Of a stretch of DNA of 20,332 nt, positions 1 to 7,203 are shown piece after piece (positions within the stretch are counted from its first letter, which is position 1; the number at the start of each line of letters is the position of its first letter). The notes below the pieces were generated by a model that worked only from the letters and a program-made list of their open reading frames with translations, ran no database searches and was not told the origin of the DNA. The position numbers and the translations under genes are program-made. Origin of the DNA: an uncultured Olegusella sp. (GTDB lineage: Bacteria > Actinomycetota > Coriobacteriia > Coriobacteriales > Atopobiaceae); the NCBI RefSeq assembly GCF_947253395.1, contig NZ_CAMXYY010000020.1, forward strand, positions 1-20,332. Direction: 5' to 3'.

Positions 1-21
1 ATCCGGTTTTCAAGGTTCGCT

Positions 22-44
22 GCGTTGCTTGTGCGCTGCAACGC
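22..44 (-). other. Inverted repeat downstream of the phosphohexomutase gene
   Basis: A perfect 7-bp inverted repeat (GCGTTGC / GCAACGC) with a 9-base loop lies about 27 bases beyond the stop codon of the phosphohexomutase gene. It could form a hairpin at the 3' end of the galU operon transcript. On the minus strand no T-run follows it (the sequence continues AGCGAACC), so it is not a convincing intrinsic terminator. It may be a transcript-stabilising hairpin or part of the control region of whatever gene lies beyond the window edge. Confidence 0.3.
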
Positions 45-70
45 GAGGAATCACTATACGCACCCCGCCT

Positions 71-1504
71 CTACTTTACGAGGGTTGTAGACGACTCTCT
101 ATGGTTTCTCCATATATGAGGATGCTTTGCAAGCTGTGACATAGCCTCAATCAGTGCGTCACGTGCTTCAGCATTTGCCGCCTCGGCATAAATGCGCACG
201 TAGGAGCCTGATCGGGATGGACGAAGCATCGCCCAAGAGCCATTTTTGAATTGCACACGCAATCCCTCGGCATGATTGACCGACACGGGCTCCATTCCCG
301 CCAGAGTAGGCGGATTGAGTCCCGGAAGCAAATTGCGCAGCGTTTGGGATGCGGCAGAATCCAGACGTAAATCACGCCGTATATATGACATGGCACCCAA
401 ACGCTCGGAAAGCTCATCTACAAGCTCGGATAACGGACGTCGCTCCTGTGCCAAAAGCTCCAACACCAAAAGGCAAGTCAAAAGGCCATCTCGCTCATAC
501 AGATGTGTTGGCACGCAGATGCCACCGTATTCCTCTGCAGCCATTACAACATCACCCTGGCGCACTTCAGCATAGAGGCGATCAAAACCTACGGGCACCT
601 GAGTAACTTCTAAGCCAAGGCGCTTTGCTTGTGAAACAATACGCATAGAACTCGCCAACGTGGTAACCACACGGCCACGCAGCCCCTGGTGTTCGACAAG
701 ATAGCCCAGGATTAAAGGGGCAAGGTTGTGTGCAACAACCAGCCTCCCCTTTTCGTCAATAAGCGCGGCACGATCGCCATAACCATCAAGCACAAGACCC
801 ACGTCCGCGTGCTGGCAGATAACCAACTGCTCACACTCATCTACCCAAGGCTCTACAGGTTTAGGATGCAAGCCATCAAAATCTTCGCGCCGATCCCCAT
901 GAATCTCGGTAACCGAACAGCCCATGATCTCAAGCGCATTGTACAAAACCCCAGACACCGCACCGTACATGGGATCAAGCACAATCCTTAACTGTGCCGA
1001 GCGAATCAGATCGGCATCAAAGTAGGACAAAAGATTACCGAGATAAGGTTTTACTAAATCGGTACGCTCGACCTCACCATAGGTGGGAAAAGGATTTGCC
1101 AGTACACGCCTCTCAACCTCACGTGCAAATGCAGAGGTTACAGGACCACCATCTTTACCGCGAGCAATAATGCCACCATACTCACAGGGACTCTCAGAAG
1201 CCGTAACCATGAGTGCGCCTGCTGCATGGCTATCGTTTGCTGCGGCCCATTCAACTGCTGGCAAAGGACAAGCGCCAAGGGACACCTGCGGCTGTAGCCC
1301 AAAAGCCGCAAGCGTCTTGCCTATAAGCAATGCAAATGATTCGGCGTGGTAGCGCCTGTCGTAGCCCACATACACACGGGCATCACCATAGCGCTGAGAC
1401 CAAATTGCACCAATAGCTCCAGCGACACGCGTGACATTGGCTTCGCTAAAGTCTCCGTCAAAGCGCCCCTGCCAGCCAGAGGGAGCAAACCTAATGACGG
1501 GCAT
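71..1504 (-). CDS. Divergent phosphohexomutase (phosphoglucomutase/phosphomannomutase family)
   Basis: This 477-residue alpha-D-phosphohexomutase is expected to interconvert hexose-6-phosphate and hexose-1-phosphate in the cytoplasm. The four family loops are recognisable. The phosphoserine loop is TASESP (Ser103), where the usual form is TASHNP. The metal loop is DGYGDR (240-245). The sugar-specificity loop EEYGG (324-328) is followed by ERDG. The phosphate-binding loop is RPSRSG (428-433). The segment DPMYG (177-181) resembles the branch annotated as phosphoglucomutase/phosphomannomutase family protein. Two loops are unusual: Tyr242 replaces a normally metal-binding Asp, and RPSGT has become RPSRS. 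It starts with ATG 12 bases after the galU stop, with AAGGGG as ribosome binding site, so it is surely co-transcribed with galU. A role in supplying glucose-1-phosphate to GalU fits, but sugar specificity and full activity are not certain. Confidence 0.85.
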   Translation of the reverse strand: MPVIRFAPSGWQGRFDGDFSEANVTRVAGAIGAIWSQRYGDARVYVGYDRRYHAESFALLIGKTLAAFGLQPQVSLGACPLPAVEWAAANDSHAAGALMVTASESPCEYGGIIARGKDGGPVTSAFAREVERRVLANPFPTYGEVERTDLVKPYLGNLLSYFDADLIRSAQLRIVLDPMYGAVSGVLYNALEIMGCSVTEIHGDRREDFDGLHPKPVEPWVDECEQLVICQHADVGLVLDGYGDRAALIDEKGRLVVAHNLAPLILGYLVEHQGLRGRVVTTLASSMRIVSQAKRLGLEVTQVPVGFDRLYAEVRQGDVVMAAEEYGGICVPTHLYERDGLLTCLLVLELLAQERRPLSELVDELSERLGAMSYIRRDLRLDSAASQTLRNLLPGLNPPTLAGMEPVSVNHAEGLRVQFKNGSWAMLRPSRSGSYVRIYAEAANAEARDALIEAMSQLAKHPHIWRNHRESSTTLVK

Positions 1505-1516
1505 ACATTCTGCCCC

Positions 1517-2413
1517 TTAGATTCTCGCTCCGCCGAGGCCCTCAATAAAGGCGTCACGGGTTGCGGGGTTAGCAAGCGCCATACGAGCGTTAGTGGCCGC
1601 CCAAGCGGCGGGAGTGCCCGTATCACAGCCATCGTTGGGATCCACGACAACAGCGTACATTTCTTCTTCTTCAAGAAGACGTGCCATTGCATCGGTAAGC
1701 TGAATCTCACCACCAGCACCGGGGCCTTGAGTACGCAAAAGCTCCATCACTCGGGCAGACAAGAGGTAGCGACCAACAATAAAGAGATGGGAAGGAGCAT
1801 CTTCTGGATTAGGTTTTTCTACCAGACCACTAACCTTCCAGACAGCACCAGCTTCCTCATCGGCTGCATCTTCAAAACCAGAAAGACTCTCAACGCGTTC
1901 GCCGGCGATAATGCCATAGCGGCTCACTTGTTCAGCAGGCACAGGTGCCACCGCAATGACAGAGGCGCCGCCATGAGCCTCAGATACCTCTTGCATGTGT
2001 ACACACATCTGCTTATCGGGCACAAAATAGTCACCAAGCAGAACAAAGAACGACTCGTCGGCTGTCTCTAGAGCAGCACACAGCACTGCATGACCAAGAC
2101 CACGCGGATCATCTTGATATACAAAGCTTACCGGCAGAGCACCTGCTTCATGAACAAGCTCTGCTTCTTTACGTTTGCCATGCGCTTCAAGATACTCCTC
2201 AAAATGCTTATCTACCGAAAAGTACTCATTTATCTGTGGCTTTTCATGAGAGTTAACGATCACAACACCATCAACTGCAGAAGGCGCCAATGCCTCTTCT
2301 ACCACATACTGAATAACAGGTTTATCAAGTACAGGAAGAAGTTCCTTGGGCAGCGCCTTGGTAGCCGGAAGAAAACGGGTCCCAAGACCTGCGGCAGGGA
2401 TTACGGCCTTCAT
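1517..2413 (-). CDS. galU: UTP-glucose-1-phosphate uridylyltransferase
   Basis: The 298-residue protein matches GalU, which makes UDP-glucose from UTP and glucose-1-phosphate for glycan and cell-envelope synthesis. Its N-terminus carries the nucleotidyltransferase signature: VIPAAGLGTRFLPATK, followed by PKELLPVLDKP. Further family segments are visible (DDPRGLGHAV, LLGDYFVPD, a VEKP segment, GEIQLTDAM). Length agrees with bacterial GalU, which is about 290-310 residues. I chose the ATG at 2413 over one nine codons upstream because GAAAGGA stands about seven bases before it and translation at once gives the family MKAVIPAAG start. It lies 80 bases behind the metal-regulator gene and 12 bases ahead of the phosphohexomutase, which together form a glucose-1-phosphate to UDP-glucose unit. 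Confidence 0.95.
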   Translation of the reverse strand: MKAVIPAAGLGTRFLPATKALPKELLPVLDKPVIQYVVEEALAPSAVDGVVIVNSHEKPQINEYFSVDKHFEEYLEAHGKRKEAELVHEAGALPVSFVYQDDPRGLGHAVLCAALETADESFFVLLGDYFVPDKQMCVHMQEVSEAHGGASVIAVAPVPAEQVSRYGIIAGERVESLSGFEDAADEEAGAVWKVSGLVEKPNPEDAPSHLFIVGRYLLSARVMELLRTQGPGAGGEIQLTDAMARLLEEEEMYAVVVDPNDGCDTGTPAAWAATNARMALANPATRDAFIEGLGGARI

Positions 2414-2493
2414 AAAAGAGTCCTTTCGTTTGTGCTGCATTTTCTAGCAGATATCTTTATGTATAGAGCAGAACGCGCGAGTAGCTCTACAAG

Positions 2494-2937
2494 TTACAAC
2501 TCGATATTGAGAGAAACGCCCTGCTTCTCTAGATAACTAACCCAGCGATTCATAGTGTCCGCAGAAAGATCGTGTTCCATAAGACAAGCTTCAGCATTTG
2601 CTGTCTCGTGATCAACACCCAACTCTTGCTCGAGGAAAGCGCGCAGCGTAAGGTGACGACGCCAGATATCACGACCATACTCGCGGCCTTGGGGTGTCAG
2701 CTCGATACGACCATAGCGCACCTGCTCGACCATGCCAGCCTCTCTCAAGGCGGTCAGCGCTTTGTTAACACTTGCCTTAGAAACATTCAGCTGATCGGCA
2801 ACATCGACCGAGTGAACACCTGAGTCGGGCTTATCGCTTGTCCGACTCAGCCTATAGATAGATTCGAGGTAATCCTCGCTCGACATAGAAAGGCTATCAG
2901 TACCGTGAGTGTTGACTTTACCTGACTTTGTAGTCAT
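2494..2937 (-). CDS. DtxR/MntR-family metal-dependent transcriptional repressor
   Basis: A 147-residue DtxR-family regulator, which would sense Mn(II) or Fe(II) and repress metal uptake or storage genes. Residues 18-85 form the winged helix-turn-helix (VADQLNVSKASVNKALTALREAGMV, then the wing and LTPQG). Residues 90-147 form the dimerisation/metal domain. There is no C-terminal SH3-like domain, as in B. subtilis MntR. Candidate metal ligands are Asp22 and Glu25 in EDYLESIY, His95, and the Cys118-x-x-Glu121-His122 cluster. Asp at the first position is MntR-like while the Cys-x-x-Glu-His cluster is DtxR-like, so metal preference cannot be called. I chose ATG 2937 because GAAGGG precedes it by nine bases. 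The ATG at 2961 has no ribosome binding site and falls in the likely operator. Confidence 0.85.
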   Translation of the reverse strand: MTTKSGKVNTHGTDSLSMSSEDYLESIYRLSRTSDKPDSGVHSVDVADQLNVSKASVNKALTALREAGMVEQVRYGRIELTPQGREYGRDIWRRHLTLRAFLEQELGVDHETANAEACLMEHDLSADTMNRWVSYLEKQGVSLNIEL

Positions 2938-2962
2938 ATGTGAAAACCCTTCGTTCGACATC

Positions 2963-3000
2963 AGTTGAGGCTAACTTTACCCACTGAAGCGGTTTGTCAA
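2963..3000 (-). promoter_or_regulatory. Putative promoter and overlapping operator of the DtxR-family gene
   Basis: Read on the minus strand, a perfect -35 hexamer TTGACA (2995-3000) is followed after 15 bases by TAAAGT (2974-2979), a weak -10. Overlapping the -10 is an imperfect dyad, AGTT-AGCCTC-AACT (2963-2976). Its core resembles the GTTAGSCTAAC centre of DtxR/IdeR iron boxes. Promoter, operator and regulator gene lie in the order expected for self-repression. The spacer is short and the dyad arms are only four bases, so this is suggestive only. Confidence 0.4.
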
Positions 3001-3037
3001 ACACCACAATACCCGTGAACGGTCAAGCAGATATAGA

Positions 3038-4324
3038 TTACTCGCTATCAAAACCGAGATCGGGCAAATCGACACGGCGAATGACAGCGCCCACCGAGGT
3101 AAGTTTGGGAACAAAGCCTTCATAGCCTCGATCGATATGATGCACGTCGGTAACCGTGGTATAGCCATCAGCAACAAGACCAGCCATGACAAGTGCGGCG
3201 CCACCACGAAGATCGGGGGCCTTTACCTCGGCTCCCGAGAAACACGAAACACCGTGCACAATAGCATGATGACCCTTGATAACAATGTCAGCACCCATGC
3301 GCTGCAACTCACTGGCAAACATAAAGCGATTCTCAAAGACATTCTCGGTTACAACGCTGCTGCCATGAGCAAGCGCCAACAAGCACATAGTCTGCGCCTG
3401 CATATCAGTTGGAAAGCCCGGGAAAGGTAGGGTTTGAATATCCGTTGGCTTAATAGGACCATTTTTGCGCACGACGACACCGTCAGAAAGACGCTCAATA
3501 TCAAGCCCCATAAGCTCATATTTGCGCAAAACGAGGTCAAGATGACGGGGGTCAAAACCGCGCACAGTCAAAGGACCGCCAGCTAACCCGCCCATACCGA
3601 TAAAGGTGCCCGCTTCAATACGATCACCGACGGTGCGATGTTCCACCGGATGAAGAGTTTCTGTGGTACCTGTAATCTCAATGACAGGAGTGCCCGCGCC
3701 CTTGATATGAGCACCCATTTCATTAAGAAGATTGGCTAGGTCGACAATCTCAGGTTCGCGAGCGGCATTGTCAATAACGGTCGTTCCGCACGCATGCACC
3801 GATGCCATCATGAGGTTTTCAGTAGCACCAACACTGGCAAAATCCAAGGTCACCGTCGAACCTATCAAGCCATGAGGCGTCGAAGCATGGATATTGCCAT
3901 GATCGATATCAAAACTCACGCCCAACGCCTCAAGACCAAGGATATGCATATCAATTTTACGAGCACCAATGTTGCAGCCGCCAGGCATGGCAACAACTGC
4001 CTTGCCAAAACGCCCCAACAAAGGGCCAAGCACTGCTGTTGAGGCTCTCATCTGAACTACTAATTGATACGGTGTTTCCCACTTGTCGACACCTGAAGTA
4101 TCAATACGAAGCGTATGCTCATCTGCAACCTCAATCTCAGCACCAAGACGCTTAAGCACCTTGCCCATCACATGCACATCGGCAATATTGGGCACATTGG
4201 TAAGTGTTGTTACGCCAGGGGCCAAAATGGTAGCCGCCATAAGCTTTAGAGTGGAATTTTTTGCACCCTCAACGATAATTTCACCACTAAGGGGATGTCC
4301 ACCCTCGACTTGTATTGCTTCCAT
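3038..4324 (-). CDS. murA: UDP-N-acetylglucosamine 1-carboxyvinyltransferase
   Basis: MurA transfers enolpyruvate from phosphoenolpyruvate to UDP-GlcNAc, the first committed step of peptidoglycan synthesis in the cytoplasm. The 428-residue length is typical. The N-terminal catalytic pair Lys22-Asn23 lies in EGAKNSTLKL, and the reactive cysteine that fosfomycin alkylates is Cys117 in MPGGCNIGAR. The substrate loop PGFPTDMQAQ is present, and the C-terminus carries RGGAALVMAGL and HIDRGYEG as in the family. The gene begins 21 bases after the atpC stop and is probably the last gene of the ATP synthase transcript. A similar atp-to-murA proximity is known in other Gram-positives, including mycobacteria. 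No terminator is evident between it and the following DtxR-family gene. Confidence 0.96.
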   Translation of the reverse strand: MEAIQVEGGHPLSGEIIVEGAKNSTLKLMAATILAPGVTTLTNVPNIADVHVMGKVLKRLGAEIEVADEHTLRIDTSGVDKWETPYQLVVQMRASTAVLGPLLGRFGKAVVAMPGGCNIGARKIDMHILGLEALGVSFDIDHGNIHASTPHGLIGSTVTLDFASVGATENLMMASVHACGTTVIDNAAREPEIVDLANLLNEMGAHIKGAGTPVIEITGTTETLHPVEHRTVGDRIEAGTFIGMGGLAGGPLTVRGFDPRHLDLVLRKYELMGLDIERLSDGVVVRKNGPIKPTDIQTLPFPGFPTDMQAQTMCLLALAHGSSVVTENVFENRFMFASELQRMGADIVIKGHHAIVHGVSCFSGAEVKAPDLRGGAALVMAGLVADGYTTVTDVHHIDRGYEGFVPKLTSVGAVIRRVDLPDLGFDSE

Positions 4325-4345
4325 GAGGCCCTCTTTCGTCGCCTG

Positions 4346-4786
4346 CTACTCCTCTACTGTAGCAGTCGCATCAGAGGAGGCGGCGTGCTTCAGCAGCAGG
4401 TTGCACCACTTAATCTTTTCGTCATAATACGCATTGCTGTGGTCATCTGCAGCAAGTTGCTCTTTTGCATCAAAAGCTTTTTGGCGCGTTTGTCGCACAA
4501 CTTTGGGATCAATATCATCCGAGCGACGTGCGTGGTCAGCCAAGATGATGACCGTGTCATTGCTAATTTCGGCATAGCCACCTGAAATAATAACGTTCAC
4601 CTGGCCTGCGCCCTCTTCGTCAACGGGGTGCAAGCGCACTACGCCGTCACCAAGAGCGCAAATTTCTGCGGCATGCCCAGGCCAGACACCTACCTCACCC
4701 GAAGGGGTGAGGAGGGTCAAATGCTTGGCGTGTCCTTCAAAGAGAAGTTTGTCTGGACGGACAAACTGGCAGGTAATAGAAGACAT
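4346..4786 (-). CDS. atpC: F1Fo ATP synthase epsilon subunit
   Basis: The 146-residue epsilon subunit belongs to the central stalk of F1 and regulates ATP hydrolysis. The N-terminal beta-sandwich is recognisable: the CQFVRPDKLLFEG opening, then LTPSGEVGVWPGHA, corresponding to the usual GxFGILPGHA turn, then a beta-strand with GGYAEISNDTVIILAD. A helical C-terminal part (residues 85-146) follows, as in regulatory epsilon subunits. It starts with ATG seven bases after the atpD stop, with AGGA about six bases ahead. Position at the end of the F1 genes agrees with the assignment. Confidence 0.93.
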   Translation of the reverse strand: MSSITCQFVRPDKLLFEGHAKHLTLLTPSGEVGVWPGHAAEICALGDGVVRLHPVDEEGAGQVNVIISGGYAEISNDTVIILADHARRSDDIDPKVVRQTRQKAFDAKEQLAADDHSNAYYDEKIKWCNLLLKHAASSDATATVEE

Positions 4787-4793
4787 AGGCGTC

Positions 4794-6278
4794 CTACTTT
4801 CCTGCTACAGAGTTTTCTGCCATCTTGGCGGCACGAGCGCGCACGTCATCAATTGAGCTCGCATAGCGGAAAGCCTGCTCGGGAAGATCGTCGCACTTGC
4901 CATCAACGATCTCTGCAAAAGAGCGAACGGTTTCTTCAATGCTGCAGTACACACCTGCATTGCCAGTGAATTTTTCGGCAACATGGAAGGACTGCGACAG
5001 GAACTGCTGAATTTTGCGCGCACGAGCAACAACGAGCTGCTGTTCTTCGGAAAGTTCATCCATACCCAAAATAGCAATGATGTCCTGCAGGTCGGAGTAC
5101 TCCTGCAAAATCTCCTGCACAGCTACCGCAACACGATAATGCTCCTCGCCAACAATGCTGGCATCTAGTGCCGAGCTAGAGCTTGCCAGAGGATCAACCG
5201 CAGGATAGATGCCCAGAGATGCAATAGAACGTGAAAGAACCGTCGTGGCATCTAGGTGGGTAAAGGTTGTTGCAGGGGCGGGGTCGGTCAGGTCATCTGC
5301 AGGAACATAGACTGCCTGAACAGAGGTAATAGAACCTTGCTGTGTCGAGGTAATGCGCTCTTGCAAATCGCCCATCTCGGTAGCCAGCGTAGGTTGGTAA
5401 CCAACAGCAGAAGGCATACGACCAAGCAGCGCAGAAACCTCCGAGCCTGCCTGCGAAAAACGGAAGATGTTGTCAATAAAAAGCAACACGTCCTGGCCCT
5501 TATCGCGGAAGTATTCGGCGGTAGTTAGGCCAGCCAGACCAACACGCAAGCGCGCTCCAGGCGGCTCGTTCATCTGACCATAGACCAAGCAGGTCTTCTC
5601 CAAAACACCAGATTCCTTCATCTCAAGGTAAAGGTCAGTACCCTCACGAGTACGCTCACCAACACCCGTAAAGACTGAGGTACCACCATGCTCTTGTGCA
5701 AGGTTGTTAATAAGCTCCTGAATCAAAACAGTCTTGCCAACACCTGCGCCACCTAGAAGGCCTGTCTTACCACCGCGAACATAGGGCTCAAGCAAATCAA
5801 TCGCCTTGATACCCGTCTCAAAAATCTCTGTTTGAGTAGTCAGCTCATCAAAGGCTGGTGCGGGATGGTGGATGGGATAATACTCAACATCATCAGGTAT
5901 AGGTTTGCCATCAACAGGCTGACCCATGACATTCCACACGCGACCCAAAGTTGATGGACCAACGGGCATCATCATGGGATGGCCCGTAGCCTTTACCTTG
6001 ACACCACGCTGCAAGCCGTCGGTAGAAGACATGGCAACGGTACGCACTACGCGATTGGGGAGCTGTGATTCAACCTCGAGGATAGTCGAAATGTGACCCA
6101 TTGGCGTATCAGCTTCGACCGTTAATGCCGTATAAATGCTTGGCATACGATTGCCAAACTGTACGTCTACGACAGGGCCAACGATACGAACAATGGTGCC
6201 TGTACCAGCGGTACGAGACATCTGCTGAATCGCAGCGTCCTCGAGAGCGCTGCGCTCTCTCGTAGTTTCCATAGACAT
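4794..6278 (-). CDS. atpD: F1Fo ATP synthase beta subunit
   Basis: The catalytic subunit of F1. The P-loop GGAGVGKT is at residues 176-183, the catalytic glutamate is in GERTREG (about residue 208), the ALLGRMPSAVGYQPTLA segment follows, and the DELSEEQ motif that couples to the rotor is near the C-terminus. Its 494 residues exceed the usual 465-480 because of an N-terminal extension of about 20 residues before the conserved TGTIVRIVGPVVDVQF. The ATG at 6278 shares its A with the atpG stop (TAATG) and has GGAGG ten bases upstream, so the extension is likely translated. The internal ATG at codon 20 would remove it but has no visible ribosome binding site. An RNA hairpin can form in the extension. 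Confidence 0.96.
   Translation of the reverse strand: MSMETTRERSALEDAAIQQMSRTAGTGTIVRIVGPVVDVQFGNRMPSIYTALTVEADTPMGHISTILEVESQLPNRVVRTVAMSSTDGLQRGVKVKATGHPMMMPVGPSTLGRVWNVMGQPVDGKPIPDDVEYYPIHHPAPAFDELTTQTEIFETGIKAIDLLEPYVRGGKTGLLGGAGVGKTVLIQELINNLAQEHGGTSVFTGVGERTREGTDLYLEMKESGVLEKTCLVYGQMNEPPGARLRVGLAGLTTAEYFRDKGQDVLLFIDNIFRFSQAGSEVSALLGRMPSAVGYQPTLATEMGDLQERITSTQQGSITSVQAVYVPADDLTDPAPATTFTHLDATTVLSRSIASLGIYPAVDPLASSSSALDASIVGEEHYRVAVAVQEILQEYSDLQDIIAILGMDELSEEQQLVVARARKIQQFLSQSFHVAEKFTGNAGVYCSIEETVRSFAEIVDGKCDDLPEQAFRYASSIDDVRARAAKMAENSVAGK
6243..6259 (-). other. GC-rich palindrome in the first codons of atpD
   Basis: Eight-base arms GAGAGCGC and GCGCTCTC flank a single central base, so the transcript could fold a 7-bp stem with a 3-base loop. 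It starts about 19 bases after the atpD ATG and codes for part of the non-conserved N-terminal extension (around RERSALE). Its position at the atpG/atpD translational junction could affect ribosome loading on atpD; that role is inference. Confidence 0.5.
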
Positions 6279-7195
6279 TAGTTACTTTCCTCCAATGCGG
6301 CTGCGCCACCGATAATTTCGTTGAGTTCTGTGGTAATCGAACTCTGGCGTACGCGGTTGTAGGTCCTCTCGAGGCCACTCAAAACTTCCCGGGCGTTATC
6401 AGTGGCTGACTGCATGGCGCGACGGCGAGCGCCGTGCTCCGCCGCAGCCGAATCGAGAAGCGCATGGTAAATCACCGTTCGGATATAGGAAGGAATGAGA
6501 TAACCCAAAACTTCTGAAGCCGAAGGCTCAAAACTAAAGGTGGGGAAACGTTCAAGCGTAACCTCTCCCATTGCCTCGGGATTGCGTGGTTTGTTTGGCA
6601 TCATGAGCTTCTTGCGCGATAAGGGTAGCAACTGCTCAGTGACCAGCTGCTGCTCCATGCGGTTCTTTGCATGCCAATACTTAATAACTACGCGGTCAAC
6701 CCTACCTGAGGCATACGAATCTATTACATATGAAGCAATACGTTCCGCTTCATCACGAGTAGGCTCGGCAGAAATCCCTACAAAGGAAAGAGCAGGCATT
6801 GTCTTGCGATAGCTAAAGTACTCGGTAGGTTTGCGACCACAGGTAATAATACTTACCTGCTTACCTTGGGCGGCAAGCTTTTGCATCTCACGCTCAACCT
6901 CGCGCTGAGGCACAATATTAAAACCACCGGCAAGACCGCGATCTGAAGCAATCAGGATAAAGAGTACACTCTTTTCCTGTTGACGCTGCACAAGCAGCGG
7001 AAATTCAGACAGCGAACTTGCAGCGGCCACGTTGGCAAGAATGTTGGTAATTGCATCCTTGTACGGTTCTGCTTCCTCAGCTTTCTGCAAAGCACGCTGA
7101 ATACGCGCCGTGGAGATCATCTCCATTGTGCGCGTAATCTGCATAGTGCTCCTGATAGAGGACATGCGATGCGATATGTCACGAAGATTCGCCAT
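6278..7195 (-). CDS. atpG: F1Fo ATP synthase gamma subunit
   Basis: The 305-residue gamma subunit is the rotating central shaft of F1. The N-terminal helix MANLRDISHRMSSIRSTMQI, then TRTMEMIST, is the family signature, and the C-terminal helix contains the conserved LSGLERTYNRVRQSSITTELNEI stretch, here in two parts: RTYNRVRQ and SITTELNEI(I)GGA. The central Rossmann-like region carries IASDRGLAGGFN, as in gamma subunits. Start codon ATG has AAGG about nine bases upstream and lies eight bases after the atpA stop. Its stop overlaps the atpD start by one base, consistent with translational coupling. Nothing is missing. Confidence 0.95.
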   Translation of the reverse strand: MANLRDISHRMSSIRSTMQITRTMEMISTARIQRALQKAEEAEPYKDAITNILANVAAASSLSEFPLLVQRQQEKSVLFILIASDRGLAGGFNIVPQREVEREMQKLAAQGKQVSIITCGRKPTEYFSYRKTMPALSFVGISAEPTRDEAERIASYVIDSYASGRVDRVVIKYWHAKNRMEQQLVTEQLLPLSRKKLMMPNKPRNPEAMGEVTLERFPTFSFEPSASEVLGYLIPSYIRTVIYHALLDSAAAEHGARRRAMQSATDNAREVLSGLERTYNRVRQSSITTELNEIIGGAAALEESN

Positions 7196-7203
7196 GTCTG
7201 CCT

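Noticed and set aside
1346..2071. A 241-codon open frame on the plus strand
   Set aside because: It lies entirely opposite the galU and phosphohexomutase genes, has no family features and a biased composition; galU is certain on the other strand.
2090..2536. A 148-codon plus-strand open frame across the galU start region
   Set aside because: It is antisense to galU and the end of the metal regulator, without a ribosome binding site or family features.
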